Source: Aquilaria yunnanensis (lineage: Eukaryota > Streptophyta > Magnoliopsida > Malvales > Thymelaeaceae). From it: 64,000 bases of DNA. Location: NCBI GenBank assembly GCA_039654915.1, contig CM077595.1, forward strand, positions 92,359,501 to 92,423,500, given 5' to 3'. The position numbers and the translations under genes are program-made. Shown in pieces: positions 13,801 to 25,359 of the stretch. A model generated the notes under the pieces. The model saw only the letters and a list, made by a program, of their open reading frames with translations, was not told the origin of the DNA and made no database searches. Numbering within the stretch: the first letter of the stretch is position 1; every line of letters starts with the position of its first letter.

Positions 13801-15114
13801 GCTGATGAGGATTCATCATCATCAACAGCCTTTAATCAGCATTAGTGGCAATAAGTGCTTTATTTCAGTTAACTTCTACGATTATTTGGGCGTTACGATA
13901 CTTGAAATGTGAATCAAGCTTCTGTGAATAATATTCATGATCATCATCCTTACCAACCAGCTCTGTATCCACCAAGGAGTTGGTGGCATTTTAAGTCTTG
14001 ATGTCAATTAACTTCTATAATCATAGTAGCTGCTATGATCCACAAACTGTGACAAGGTTTTACAAGCTGAAAGTCTTGATGCAAATCTTAGGCAAATAAA
14101 GAGATGAATTTCCAATGCCATCACCAAGCATGTTTAATTTACAATGTTTATATTCGAAGACCATCTTGTATATCATGGCTATGAGACACTGTGTAGTAGT
14201 GAATCTGTACTTTTTTATTTTACATGTTGCAGTGTGAATCATTTGGTAAGTCATCTATCAAAGAAATAAGCAATTGTTGAAAGTGAAGGAAGTTTGTTGA
14301 TAACATGTCAAATTAAGAAAACCAGATGGTCAAAGGTTTGAAATTGTAATTTGAACTAATTTCTAATATAATTTTGCCAAGGTAAGCTTTGACATTAATG
14401 TTCTAGCGGAGTTCAAGCTTGACTCAAGCAGTAAAAGCTTGCTCAAAATGGTTTAAGCAAATTCGGGCCCAGCAGTAGTTTAGCTTGAATCAGCCCCAAA
14501 ACACTCCACATGCCACCCAAAAAAAATACAGATAGAATGAAACAAGATAGACAGCAGTAATAAAGCAACAAAATGTACGTACCAAACCAGGCATAAGAAA
14601 CATAGGACCTCCATAGTCCCCGGGCCAGTGGCCATCATGTGCTTGAACACTTGAATGGAAATTTATCGCTCTTCTCAAAGTGTTAGTTACCATATTCTCT
14701 GTAATCTCCTCCGGATCCTTTACCTTCACTTGAGGTAAAACCTGGGCAACGGTCTCCTTGGCAAACTGAATGGTGGACATAAAAAGCAAGCAATTCAAAA
14801 CGAGTCCAGAAAACGGGATTAAACTTGATCATGGAACCAGAATATAAATAACCACAATAAGAACTTCGTGAACACCCAGAAAACTAAATAAAAGAAATAA
14901 GAAGAAGAACAAAAACCTGAATGCGCATGAGTAGATCAGCACTATGCTTCTGTTGGAAGCGATTCTGGGTGAAACTCTCGCGAGCTTTCTCGATCTCCAT
15001 TATCTCTACAGGAGATACAGCTTTGGGATCGAACTCCCAAATTTGACGACCAGCATGATTGTTCGTCGTTCTCAGCCATGGACTCCCTCCCTCGGCAATC
15101 TTCAATTTCCACAT
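4884..15114 (-). CDS. CAS1: Cycloartenol synthase (oxidosqualene cyclase), complete
   Basis: This enzyme cyclises 2,3-oxidosqualene to cycloartenol, the first committed step to plant sterols, at the ER membrane. Eighteen exons join in frame to 756 aa (family about 757-760): 15114-14917, 14765-14583, 13389-13300, 13141-12947, 12844-12760, 11102-10936, 10436-10248, 9954-9841, 9388-9266, 9152-9030, 8896-8798, 8473-8417, 7374-7328, 7225-7082, 6835-6658, 5533-5453, 5255-5172, 4997-4884. The start [10 protein letters not shown] and end [12 protein letters not shown] are typical. Seen in the sequence: MWCHCR (His256), the DCTAE acid motif (Asp482), QW-type repeats, and Tyr409, His476 and Ile480. These three match Arabidopsis CAS1 Tyr410/His477/Ile481, which favour cycloartenol over amyrin or lanosterol. 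Intron 3 has a GC donor (CAG|GCAAGC); the others are GT-AG. No break was found, so the gene is probably functional. Confidence 0.96.
10150..10189. repeat. Poly-T/poly-G homopolymer junction in CAS1 intron 7
   Basis: A run of 16 T is followed by 17 G, one A and 6 G (on the transcript, C-rich then A-rich). It lies between the exons at 10248 and 9954. The exact length may reflect polymerase or assembly slippage. Confidence 0.85.
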
Positions 15115-15424
15115 TGTTCACCAGAGCATCCAACACTTAAATGCGACAAGTTTAACTTCCGATAAAACGCCGCACAAACTAACTGACGGCCAGCAACAAA
15201 AGCGAGAAGTCAAATCGATCAGAACATAATTCGACAGACTCTAGTTACTGAAACATAACTTGACGATACCACAGTTACCAGATAGAAGTCGCGGCGGCGG
15301 GGGCGGCGGCGGAGGCGGCTGTGACAGCTGGCGAAAATGGCGCGGGGACGCTGATGGCCGATCACAACCAGACACCAGTTACTAATGTGTGGGACGTGTC
15401 GATGAGAAAGGCAGTTGTAGTCAC
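15115..15424 (-). promoter_or_regulatory. CAS1 upstream region with CGG-rich tract
   Basis: This segment lies directly upstream of the CAS1 start. A GC-rich (CGG)n-like tract is at 15291-15322, standing out from AT-rich surroundings as plant 5' UTR or proximal promoter sequence often does. I could not pick a convincing TATA box or transcription start. Confidence 0.4.
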
Positions 15425-16213
15425 AGGCGATGTCAACGGATATTCGGCCCAGTAGATATTTGACTAAATTCTATCCGTCGGATAGGATTTTTTTTATAAT
15501 TAAATAGATTTGGAGTAGATTTGAGTTTTTTTTTTGTACCTACTGGATGTGGATAGGATATGGGTTTAGGTCCATCTGCCCCACATCCTACCCATATACA
15601 CACACAGAGTAATTACAAAAAAAATTAATTCAGTTAAATGAGTACAATTGTAGCTGGACTTTACAGGTTGAAATGACTGATTCATTCATACACACACACA
15701 TATATATAAGGGTAATATAGTTTGAACATATATATATAATCATTCACATATATACATATATTTTCTGTAAACTCATTCTTGTTTCCTTTATATTTAAACA
15801 TTTTGAGGAGTTGCATTAGTGCGTCAAAGATTTTTGTGAGTATCGTCTTGATTGTCAATTCAAGGATGGTGCAAGTTGCAACCATATGTTTAACTTACCG
15901 GATTGTATTGTATAAGTACTAGACATTGTAGTTAGATTTAGTTATATCAGTGTGTTTAAGTTACCTGACTATTGCACTTCATTATATGTCTTTTATTGTT
16001 GATATTGTTTTGCTAGATGATCAATTTTAATATTTTTTAATTATGATATTCTGTTATAAAATTATTTTTTTTCTTATTATGATAGATTGCATGCAGCGGG
16101 TTGGTGGATTTTAAAACCGATGGATGGTGGATAGGATATAGATTGAATATCCAATATGATGGATAGGATATGGATTTAATACCATCCTACCCAAATCCTA
16201 TCTATTGCCATCC
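15425..16213. mobile_element. Possible small non-autonomous transposon with internal GGATAGGATATGG motifs
   Basis: A 7-bp direct repeat TAGTCAC (15418-15424 and 16214-16220) flanks 789 bp of AT-rich DNA. The ends carry related, inverted sub-terminal motifs: GGATAGGATATGGGTTTAGG with CATCCTACCCATAT near the left, and GGATAGGATATGGATTTAAT with CATCCTACCCAAATCCTATC near the right. No coding potential was seen. The class is unclear; the motif style matches old plant repeats that end in a TATTGCCATCC-like sequence. Confidence 0.42.
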
Positions 16214-16576
16214 TAGTCACTAGTAGTCAAGTTCTCTAACGATCTGGATCCAACTGACCAAGGTCCATTTGGCAGTGAATCAAGATTTGCGACCCGGCCC
16301 GAGATTCAAAATCTGTTTTTCTTTTTTTCTTGTTTTCATTTTATAAGAACAATTTTTTATTGTGAATGTTGACACCCAATTTCGTCCGGCTTAAAAATAA
16401 AAAAAAATTAATTAATTAAATTAAAAATTAAAACTAAAAAAAAAAAAAATTATTGAATTACTTAATTAATTGATTACTTAATTAAAAAATAATAATAGTA
16501 ATAATGGCAATATTATTTTAGGGGCATTCTTTTTTAGTTTGTATGTTAGAAAAAAAGGGGGGGGAAGAAGAAGAAA

Positions 16577-16607
<31 letters not shown>

Positions 16608-17456
16608 TAAATCTAAATTAATTAAAATTAAAAATTATTAATTAATTAATTAATTAAAAATAAAAAGAAGAAAAAAACAAAAAAATAATAATAAAAAATG
16701 GGGAGGGTGGCCGACAGAGGCTCCCCCTCCCCTTATCCCTTATCTTCTCTTGCTTTTTTTTTTAATCGGGCTCTCCTCCCTTATCTCTTACGCTTTCTAA
16801 TCTCCTCTGGGCGTCTCCTCTCTCAGACAGCTAGCCTTCCCATCTCTCTCTACTCCCCGAAAACGCGAACTCTCTCTCTCTCCTTTGCTCTCCTCTCTCC
16901 TTCTCCCTCTCTGTTTCTCCTTCTCTCTCTCTCTTCTCGCGAACTCTCTCTCTCTCCTTCTCTCTCCTCTCTCCTTCTCCCTCTCTGTTTCTCCCCCTCT
17001 CTCTCTCACTGAGCCGGCTCCTCCTCCTGCCCTCGCCCTTCGTCAGCCGCGCGCCTCCACGCTCCTCTGCTCCAGCCGCTCGCCACCAGCCTCGCAGCCG
17101 CCTGTCTCCTCCCCGTCGTCTCCTGCCTTTGCTGCCGTCGCCGCCTCCTCCTCGCCCTCCACGCTGCGTCACCTATCCCTGCTGGCCGCGTCCCTCCGCC
17201 GTGATCCCCCGCGTTGCATCGCTCCAGCTCCCTCCGCCTTGCTCCCACCGTTTACGGCTCCACCGCGTCACCCACCAGGTGCCCATCCGCCGTGACATAG
17301 CCGTCCCTCCTCTACCGTGCTCGCGCCTCGCGCTCTGCCTAGCCCACTCTGCTGCCGCCCTCGCCGTTCACCTCCTCCCCTGATGCGCCCCTTTGCTCGC
17401 CCGACCGCTCCGCCACGCCCAGCCCAGCCTCCCCTGCTGCTGTGACGCGTTTCTCG

Positions 17457-17473
17457 TTTTGACCAAGTCAAAA
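17457..17473. promoter_or_regulatory. W-box palindrome in the LTR
   Basis: TTTTGAC-CAA-GTCAAAA is a perfect inverted repeat holding two divergent TTGAC cores, the WRKY-binding W-box core. It lies at the 3' edge of the GC-rich zone and recurs in the 3' LTR at 31596-31612. A role in stress-responsive LTR transcription is possible but inferred. Confidence 0.4.
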
Positions 17474-19159
17474 CTTTAAAAATTTTGGGTAAACCCTTGT
17501 TTACTCCTTGATCTTCCTTATTTTATCCATCCAAGTCACTAACGTTGTTTTCTTTGCAGATTAAGCATGGACAGCAAGTCTTTTTGTTTATATTTATTGT
17601 TTGTCCTTTCTTTGTTTATCCTTTGGTTTGTTTCGATCCTCTAATAATCGGAATTATTTTTATATGGTTTTAATGCCTGACCGGAATGCTATCAGCATTG
17701 ATATAAATAAAAAAAATATATATCTCTCTTTATAAACTTGAGTGATTTAGAATAATAAAATAAATAAATAATTATATTGCTGTAAAACATACATACTTGT
17801 GTAGTAAAATGGACCATCTACACGCCTACGCTGCTGTCCATGGACTGATATACGAGCTAGATTACAATGAGGTAAAAAGGTACAAGTGTCTCAACCCGTG
17901 AGTTTGCTGTTAGTTCTATTAATCCGTGGACTTTGAAATTGCACCATAAATTATGTGTTTTGTTGCTGGACAAACCATTTTTTTTATTTTTTATTTTTTT
18001 TATTTATGGTAATATCCCTATGAGTCTAGTTTACACAGAATTTTATATGATTTGATTTTAAGTTGTGGTTGAATTTATATGCATTTTTACTGAACTCCAT
18101 TGAATATGGAATAGGCACCAGTAGGCTTGTCTTTGTTGCTTGTTATAAAATCTATGATAAATTGTATGCTCTGTATCTAGGGATGTCATTTCTTGTGCTA
18201 ATAGCCATTTGTGTCTAGTCTATTTCTATTTTTACAAAAACGTAAATTGGATGTTTCTTTTATTTTATATAATCATTGAAATGGAGACTAGTTTGTCTCA
18301 CAATTGGTTCTTTAAGTTTAACAGGAGTCCTTGATTTTGAAATTTATAGTAATTTGTGTGTTGCATGTTTGAATTTGGTGAATTTAATAAATGTTCATAT
18401 GGATGTCTAGTGTCAGTACCAGTTCTTCACGGACTTCCATTTTCACTTATAAATGATTTTTTATCTAATTTCTGGAGCAAAGAGTACTTATCTGTGATTC
18501 TACCTGAAGTCTTATCTGATGGGCTAACTTGCATATTTTTTTTCTTTCTTCTTATAATTTATGTGCTGTCAACCACAAGTTGATATTGCTAAGTTACGTA
18601 TATATATAGTTTTATATAATGGTTTGGATAACTCGATGTTTTTTATATAGATTTGTGAATGAAGATAGGTCGATTTGAAATTCTGGGCAACAGATATGCA
18701 ACTGGAAGGTTTATCTCCCACTTCGGTTCTGATACTATGGTCTTACTGGTGTAATGTATATGTTGTAGATCTACTTATGCCTTTTGATATAGTCTGCTAA
18801 TTCTATTTTTCTGAATGCTTAGTATTGACACCCAATTAATCAGCTCCTTTTGGGTATAACTTCATCTTAGTTATCCAACTTTCTATTTTGTTCCTATGAG
18901 CCATTAACTATTTCTTTTTGGTTGGAGATCAGTCCCTGACAGCAGATTTATTTCTTTGTTCTCTTTTTGTTTTCTTTCTTTCTTTGATTATTTAACCATG
19001 TATTAGATTTAATCGTTAAATTCACTTAAAGATGTAATTTAGGATATTTATTTATTTATTTTCTAGAATAGTTAAATTTTAATTCTTGTAATGTATTTAA
19101 TCTGTATCAAATTATTGGTTAAACAATATTTAAATTTTTTTTGAAAATCCATCCTAAGA

Positions 19160-19480
19160 TGGATATTAAATTCCAAATTCGGGTGGTCCGATAGGATCTA
19201 TGGTTTGGAAATATAAAAATTTCAAGTAATAAAATTACAAAATCCATGTCCAGATGATTCGATTAGAATCCATGGCTTGGATATTAAAAATACAATAAAA
19301 TTAAATAACGAAATTAAAATTGCAAACTAGTAAATCATATCCATGTTCAAATGATTCGGTTAGAATCCATGGCTTGGATATTAAAATTCCGTGTCCAAAT
19401 GACTCGGCAGAGTCCATGGTTCGGAATCAAAATCTTCCGTGTCCAAATGACTCGGCAGAGTCCATGGTTCGGAAGTATAA
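19160..19480. repeat. Short diverged tandem repeats near the LTR 3' end
   Basis: Five copies of a motif of the type TGTCCAAATGA-TCGG--AGA(A)TCCATGG-T(C/T)GGA occur, the last two nearly identical (CCGTGTCCAAATGACTCGGC). The same array is in the 3' LTR at about 33300-33620. Confidence 0.75.
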
Positions 19481-19753
19481 AATTTCATACAAATTAATTA
19501 ATTTAAAAAAAATCCACATTTCGACTAATCCAGTTAAAATTTCTAATTTTGAAAATTAACTGAAAATTATTTAAAAGCAAAGTAAAACAAAATTAAAATC
19601 AACTAAGGTGCCAATTTTTGGGCGTTTTAACAAAGTTGTTTTAACGTAACCGTACTCCCGATCCCCGAACTCTCGCAGACCATATTTTAGGTATCCAATC
19701 GACCTAAGAAAAACAGATTGGTGGCGACTCCCGAAAACCCGCACGTTGCCACA

Positions 19754-20550
19754 GCTTGGCGACTCCACTGGGGACCCTGGTTAGTGAGTCAAGCCTAAAA
19801 GTTGATTTATTTTGTTATGTTTTGTTTATTTTTATGTGGATTTATATGTTATATTTACTTATTCTAAACATGCATAATGCATTTACAATATGAAGCTCTA
19901 TACCCGAGCTTCCTCGAAATCGAACACGTTCTTTCTAAGCGGAATTGGTGTTGTCGTCCTTGTGAGGCCATGGTCTCTAAGCCTTCACCGGTTTCAAAGT
20001 AGCAAAGTAGTGTATTGCCTCCTGAGACGGTTAGTCTCTGCATGGGCCCACGAAAAGCTACGACTCGAATTAATCCATTCCTTACATAAACCCTAGAGGG
20101 TAAGGAATCGGGCTGTCACTATAATTTAGTGACGGGATTCGGGAACTATCCCTTGCTTTTTTGATAAGCCACCTTATGCATATAGAACTCCCCACTTAAC
20201 CATAGAACTGACCATAGAATTTCTACCATTTTTACCAACACCATAAGCATATCCTTGTTATGCTGTGTTGTTACTCTACACTTTTCTTCGTATGGTTTTA
20301 ACTTGTTTATCCATAATACTTCATGAGTTGTTAATTACTATTTAACTTGTTAATAACCTTATTTTTCTTTTGTTATACTTCCGTTCTGTGCAATTATTCT
20401 TCATGCATCAAAACCATGCATCAAATTATGCTAACTTTTTGGTCTTTATAATGATAACTAGAAGTCTTGAAGTTTCACAATAGTTGATAATCAAGCTCAC
20501 TCATTGCATGCATCCATTGCATCAATCATATACATGTAAAATCTAATAAA
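19754..20550 (+). other. Primer-binding and leader region of the cargo retrotransposon
   Basis: The interior starts right after the LTR with GCTTGGCGACTCCACTGGGG (19754-19773), the expected place for a primer-binding site. I could not assign the tRNA with confidence. The rest is untranslated leader-like sequence with no supported gene. Confidence 0.6.
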
Positions 20551-20949
20551 ATGAATCTCACTTTAAAAAAAAGTAAAATTGGATCTCAACACCAATATCC
20601 AACTCGGCTCCAAACAAGACTAATGGCAGAACAAACCGAAGGACGTCTCATAGATATAGAGTCCAAGATAGAAAATATGGCTGGAGCAATTCCCTCCTCA
20701 TTACACCAAAAAATGAAATTCATTATTGACAGAAAGTTAATCACAGTTTTGGCTGAAGAAAGCATTCTGCTATCACCTATATCAACGGTAGCAAAGACCA
20801 AGTAGCCTCATCTTCCAAGTTGGAATGACCCAAATGCCAAATATGATTATCAAAAAGGTTCAATTGGACATTCAACTGAAAATTCTGTCATATTGAAACT
20901 CAAGGTCCAACAGTTGGTCGAGTCCAAGTTGCTAGGCCCGATGTGATTG
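20551..20949 (+). pseudogene. Gag relic of Ty3/gypsy type
   Basis: An 84-codon reading frame from 20551 (with TRLQTRLMAEQTEGRLIDIE) ends at a TAG at 20803-20805. The same frame continues past the stop as LPSWNDPNAKYDYQKG, GHSTEN and LKLKVQQLVESK, up to TGA near 20947. The GHSTEN-x4-LK-KVQ-L block matches the gag C-terminal region of plant gypsy elements, where Cys residues usually precede GH and follow TEN; here those positions are Tyr and Ser. So the metal site is lost and the frame is broken. Confidence 0.6.
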
Positions 20950-21149
20950 GTAATTGAAAGTGAAGATTTTGAGCTGGAATTACATTGATTTTGGAAGGGC
21001 TCCAAGTCAGATCTGACCTAACAGTCCACACACACTTTTGAATGACAGGGAATCCTTTGAATAAACTTGTATCTTTGAAAGCTTGCAAAAGTAATTTAAT
21101 AGTAAAAATCTCCTAGATTTAGTCCAGAATCTAGGGTGTAGTCTTTGTT

Positions 21150-21500
21150 AGATGGACACCTGCTATTCTTTTTCTGGTACCACAAAAAGATGTAATGCGT
21201 GCATTCTACTACTTTCCATTTTTACACTCTTTGCCATTATACTATCCATTATTGCTATCACACTTTACTTTTTGACAACCGGTAATTCTTTTTGTTCTCC
21301 AACAAAAAGATGTTATGTGTGCATTCTACCACTTTTTAATTCCATTATTACATCTACACATTCTACCAATTTTTACCAAAAATTCAATTACTACACCTAC
21401 ACATTCTACCACTTCTTACCAAAAATTCCGTTTTTATATCCATCTCTTACTCCTTTCCATTATACTATCCATTATTGCTATCACACTTTACTTTGAAAAT
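21150..21500. repeat. Imperfect direct repeats around AAAAAGATGT-ATG-GTGCATTCTAC
   Basis: Two main copies (about 21163 and 21283) of a segment of about 120 bp with shared CATTCTAC, CCATTATACTATCCATTATT and CTATCACACTTTACTTT blocks, plus shorter sub-repeats up to 21500. Open frames across it are low-complexity and not supported as genes. Confidence 0.6.
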
Positions 21501-21754
21501 GATACTACTCGTGGGTGAAAATAAAAAGTTAAGGGAGATTTAATAGTGGCGATCTTGAAAGTGCTGTCAAATCTAGTAAGAAGGATTTCATATGTTGCAC
21601 CCCAACTCTCAAAAAAAGAATTCATAGTGGTTATCAACATCCTTGCAAGAAGTCTGGGGTTAGCTTCCAAACAAGGTAGCTCTCATATTAAATGACTTCA
21701 GTGGCCTCCCAATTCTCACAAATGCTCAATACAAAAAAAAAAGATTCTCAGTTT

Positions 21755-22070
21755 TCCGCAACACAAATTCCAACAAAGGAAAGAAGTTCATCCCTTCCAT
21801 CAAAAAGCCAACAAGGGAAAATTTAAAACAAAAAAAAAAAAGAGAGACTGAGAGCAAACACAAGCAAGTAAGGCCACTTGAATCATCTCATTTCAAGAAG
21901 GCTATGATCTCGGTTCTCTGTAACAAAAACTCCGAAAAGGAAAAAGTTCATCCCTTCCATCAAAAAGCCAACAAGGGAAAATTCAAAACAAAAAAGAAAT
22001 GAGAACAAGCACGAGCAAGCAAGGCCACTTGAGTCATCTCACTTCAAGAAAGTTATCAAATATGTCATCA
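21755..22070. repeat. About 150-bp tandem duplication
   Basis: The block AAGTTCATCCCTTCCATCAA...AAGGGAAAATT...AAGGCCACTTGA-TCATCTCA-TTCAAGAA occurs at about 21784-21900 and again at about 21945-22050. It is followed by an A-rich low-complexity tract to about 22200. Confidence 0.75.
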
Positions 22071-22392
22071 CCATAGCTCACACAAAAAAAAAAGGAACAA
22101 AAAAAAACAAAACAAAAAAAAAAAAAAGAAAGGGAAACAAAAACAAAAACAAAAAAAAAAGAGAAAGGAAAAAAAGGGCTCAAACTAGAGCAAAAGAAAA
22201 AAAAAGAAAACAAGTGAGCTATGGATTCTAAACTGAAAACCTGCAAAGGCGGTCTAGAAGACAAAAGCAACTTTCAAGCCAAGCATACATAAAGACCACG
22301 ATAGTTGGGGGGCAACAGATGAGGTTTAACTTTCTGGAAAGAGTGGCAAGTTTGAGGTCATCACTATTGAGTTTTTCATCATAATCAAATTT

Positions 22393-23230
22393 GCTCACGA
22401 GTAGTATTAAAAGACCATTCTTTCAAACCACTTAAACTTAACTTTCCTCAGACTTATCATCCTCATTCAGCTAAAAGACTATCATTGTGAAACATGTTTC
22501 TACCTTATTTAATACTGCTCACGAGTAGTATTAAAAGACCATTCTTTCAAACCACTTAAACTTAACTTTCCTCAGACTTATCATCCTCATTCAGCTAAAA
22601 GACTATCATTGTGAAACATGTTTCTACCTTATTTAATACTGCTCACGAGTAGTATTAAAAGACCATTCTTTCAAACCACTTAAACTTAACTTTCCTCAGA
22701 CTTATCATCCTCATTCAGCTAAAAGACTATCATTGTGAAACATGTTTCTACCTTATTTAATACTGCTCACGAGTAGTATTAAAAGACCATTCTTTCAAAC
22801 CACTTAAACTTAACTTTCCTCAAACTTATCATCCTCATTCAGCTAAAAGACTATCATTGTGAAACATGTTTCTACCTTATTTAATACTGCTCACGAGTAG
22901 TATTAAAAGACCATTCTTTCACACCACTTAAATTTAACTTTCCTCAGACCTAACATCCTCATTCAGTTAAAAGACTATCATTATGAATCATGTTTCTACC
23001 TTATTTAATACTGCTCACGAGTAGTATTAAAATACCCTTCTTTCACACCACTCAAACTTAACTTTACTTAGACCTAATATTTACCTCTTAATATTATTCT
23101 CATTCAGCTAAAAGACTGCCACAAAAAAAAAACATTCAAACTTAACTTTCCTCACACCTAACATTTACCTCTCGATATCATCCTCATTCAGCTAAAAGGC
23201 TATCCTTGTGAATCATGTTTATACCTTATT
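22393..23230. repeat. 124-bp tandem repeat array
   Basis: Units start with GCTCACGAGTAGTATTAAAA at 22393, 22517, 22641, 22765, 22889 and 23013, a constant 124-bp period. The first four copies are almost identical, later ones diverge, and the array fades out near 23230. The unit start includes the inverted pair TAATACTGCTC-ACGAGTAGTATTA (dyad around 22520). No coding function. Confidence 0.93.
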
Positions 23231-24234
23231 GCCTTGCGCAGTTTATGTCTTCGAGTTGGAAAAGGAAGAATGGCAGGATATTTTAATTAAAAACAAAGAC
23301 CGTAAATTACTTTGTCAAGCTTTGAAAATTGATGAAAGTTTTTCTTTAAGGCCAAACCATTATTCATTAATGTATGTAGACTTAAAAGTAAGGAGATAGC
23401 TTGAGTCTTTCTTTAATAAGATGTGGTTCTTGTAAGAGAAATTTACGATCAAGTGCCATCACAAAGGTCTAGAAATCCTCAACCTTCTGTTAAATCAAAG
23501 GCGAGATGATATCTCTTTCCACATAAACACCATAATCAAGGGGGCAAAGTAGTCTCTACTAAGCGCAAGAAAAGTATTGCCAAGAAAGAAGCTCAATAGA
23601 CAAGGGGGCAAGTCTTATGGATCAGAACCTGAGTCTAAGGAAGAGCAATCATTCGGACTGTAACATGGGGGTAAACAAGTGTCGGCACGGCCAGAAGAAA
23701 ATGGGCAAAGCAGACATTGAAAGTAAAGCCTTTGATGGTATCAAATCCATGACAATGGATGAGTACTCGAAAGAGATATAAATTATGAGGCGGGCCAACT
23801 TTAAAGAAATTGAGGCCAAAATTCAAGAACAAGTCAAAGAAAGGGGATTTTGAAAAGAGTTGGGCTTTTGAGGCAGTGAACAAAAGCTGGAAAGCATAAA
23901 GAGATTCAATGATAGTCCAAGAAGGCAATTATAAAGAGGATCCAGTAAAGCAAAGATATGAAGAACTAGATCAATCCAAAAAAAATAAAAAATAAAAAAA
24001 TAAATATAAATAAAAATAAAAATAAAAAAAAAAAAAAGAGAACCATCAATTACACATGCTTTGCATTCATGCATTTCACATCATGCATGCATGATTTTTA
24101 CATGATAGGAATCAAATGGGAAACACATCCACCGCACCGTTACAGCAGTATAAGCTGAGATCTCAATAATATCAGCTCTTACCAATCTATCACTGGATAC
24201 ACAGCTAATATGCGGGACCAACCTGCATCAGGAA
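23231..24234. other. Retrotransposon interior without a supported gene
   Basis: AT- and A-rich sequence with scattered GGGGGCAA stretches like those near polypurine tracts (23538, 23601). The short frame 23208-23399 (63 codons) has no recognisable domain. An A/T-only tract lies at about 23978-24037. Confidence 0.5.
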
Positions 24235-24610
24235 TTCAAGGATAAAGTAGACAATATTGTCAAAAGCTTGGCTACCGATTCAATAATCGAGGCTACACCT
24301 AGAAGGATAGGATTGACGCCAGCTAGTAGTATCCAAGATAAGAGATAGCTATAGCCAAGGATAAGGCAGATATCAAAAAAAATATAAAGTAGACAATATT
24401 GTCAAAAGCCTGGCAATTGATTCAATAATCGAGGCTACACCTGGTAGGACAGGATTGATGCCAGCTTAGCAGCATCCAAGATAAGAGATAGCTGTGGTCA
24501 AAGATAAGGCAGACATCAAGAAATATTGTCGTTGAAACTTTGTCAAAAGCGGACAAAAGATTCAATAATCAAGGACTCGATCGACGTCAGCTGGGTGGAA
24601 TATCAAAGAT
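24235..24610. repeat. About 150-bp direct repeats, three diverging copies
   Basis: The block AAAGTAGACAATATTGTCAA...GATTCAATAATCGAGGCTACACCT...CCAAGATAAGAGATAGCT occurs at about 24244 and 24386, with a third, more diverged copy from about 24520 to 24610. It lies immediately upstream of the first CRP-like gene. Confidence 0.75.
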
Positions 24611-24759
24611 AAGAAATATCATTCACATCAAAATAAAGTAGGATCCACTTTTCCGGTTAAACGGCGGATACGGTACTCCGTGACTCTCAAGTCGGTTCTC
24701 TCAGTTGCCCATAATAACTGATTCCTTCACCCCTTCTTTCTTTTACTTCCTCCTAGAAA

Positions 24760-25308
24760 ATGGATCCTACTTTTTTCGCCTTGCGAAAGTATTTCCCTTC
24801 TCTCCCAATGAACATCCTCAAAAAGATCTACCAAGTTCGCTGTGAACGATTAAGAGTTCTGATGCACAAAGGAATCCCTGAAGATGTGCGGTGGTTAATC
24901 GAAGCCAAGGTTCGTCTAGCAGGTGAAATCCCAGAGGCATTTGTGTCTCACATGCCTGGTATAGGCAAAAGCTCTTATGCCAAAAAGCGAAGAGCGAAAA
25001 GGTTACAAGTCTGCCATAAATGTGGACGGTGGACTTGTAATACTAAATGTCGTTCTTTAGGGATGATCTCTGATAATCGAGAAGATAAAATACGATTCAT
25101 TAAGAATGGCCTGAGTAAAGACTCGTTGGATGATATCCAATTGACTCTTGAGACGCATTCTTGTGGATCCGTGCAACGTGAACTTCTCGATTTATGGAGC
25201 ATTTTTCATGAAGAACGAGAACGATACAGTCCCGGGAATCTGACGTTAAACGACCCTATTTGTCAGCTTGTAAGAAAACTGGATGGGAAGCAAATCCTCG
25301 ACTCATAG
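24760..25308 (+). CDS. CRP1: basic zinc-finger protein resembling carlavirus-type nucleic-acid-binding proteins
   Basis: An intact intronless 182-aa frame, ATG to TAG, inside the LTR retrotransposon. Order: N-terminal helix-like part (ALRKYFPSLPMNILKKIY), a middle part with IEAKVRLAGEIPEAF, then a strongly basic stretch KKRRAKR (75-81) running into a Cys cluster C85-x2-C88-x4-C93-x3-C97, followed by a charged C-terminal half. The S-YA-RRAK-L--C-KC layout resembles the small cysteine-rich nucleic-acid-binding proteins of carlaviruses and related flexiviruses, some of which are known silencing suppressors or nuclear regulators. The second Cys pair is spaced more tightly than I would expect for them. 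Homology is inferred by eye. It could instead be another small treble-clef-like zinc protein. The start is supported by the co-aligned ATG of CRP2. Confidence 0.6.
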   Translation: MDPTFFALRKYFPSLPMNILKKIYQVRCERLRVLMHKGIPEDVRWLIEAKVRLAGEIPEAFVSHMPGIGKSSYAKKRRAKRLQVCHKCGRWTCNTKCRSLGMISDNREDKIRFIKNGLSKDSLDDIQLTLETHSCGSVQRELLDLWSIFHEERERYSPGNLTLNDPICQLVRKLDGKQILDS

Positions 25309-25359
25309 AAGCCATTAATCCCGTTACTGGACGTAAAACCAGTGGAAGATGTGAGCCAC

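Larger units (their letters stand above)
16367..19753 (+). repeat. 5' LTR of the cargo retrotransposon
   Basis: 3,387 bp. In order: AT-rich head with AAT and TTAA runs (16400-16700), CT-microsatellite zone (about 16865-17005), GC-rich CpG-dense zone (about 17010-17450), then AT-rich DNA and short direct repeats near the end. The GC-rich zone after the pyrimidine tract looks like a promoter/leader region. The ORFs in it are composition artefacts. Confidence 0.95.

Noticed and set aside
16698..17470. Overlapping reading frames of 67-136 codons on both strands in the LTR (and again at 30837-31610)
   Set aside because: They come from CT-microsatellite and GC-rich composition, overlap on both strands, lack any domain, and are identical in both LTRs only because the LTRs are identical.
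21152..21518. A 114-codon Thr/Tyr/Phe-rich frame
   Set aside because: It spans internal direct repeats of the retrotransposon and is low-complexity.
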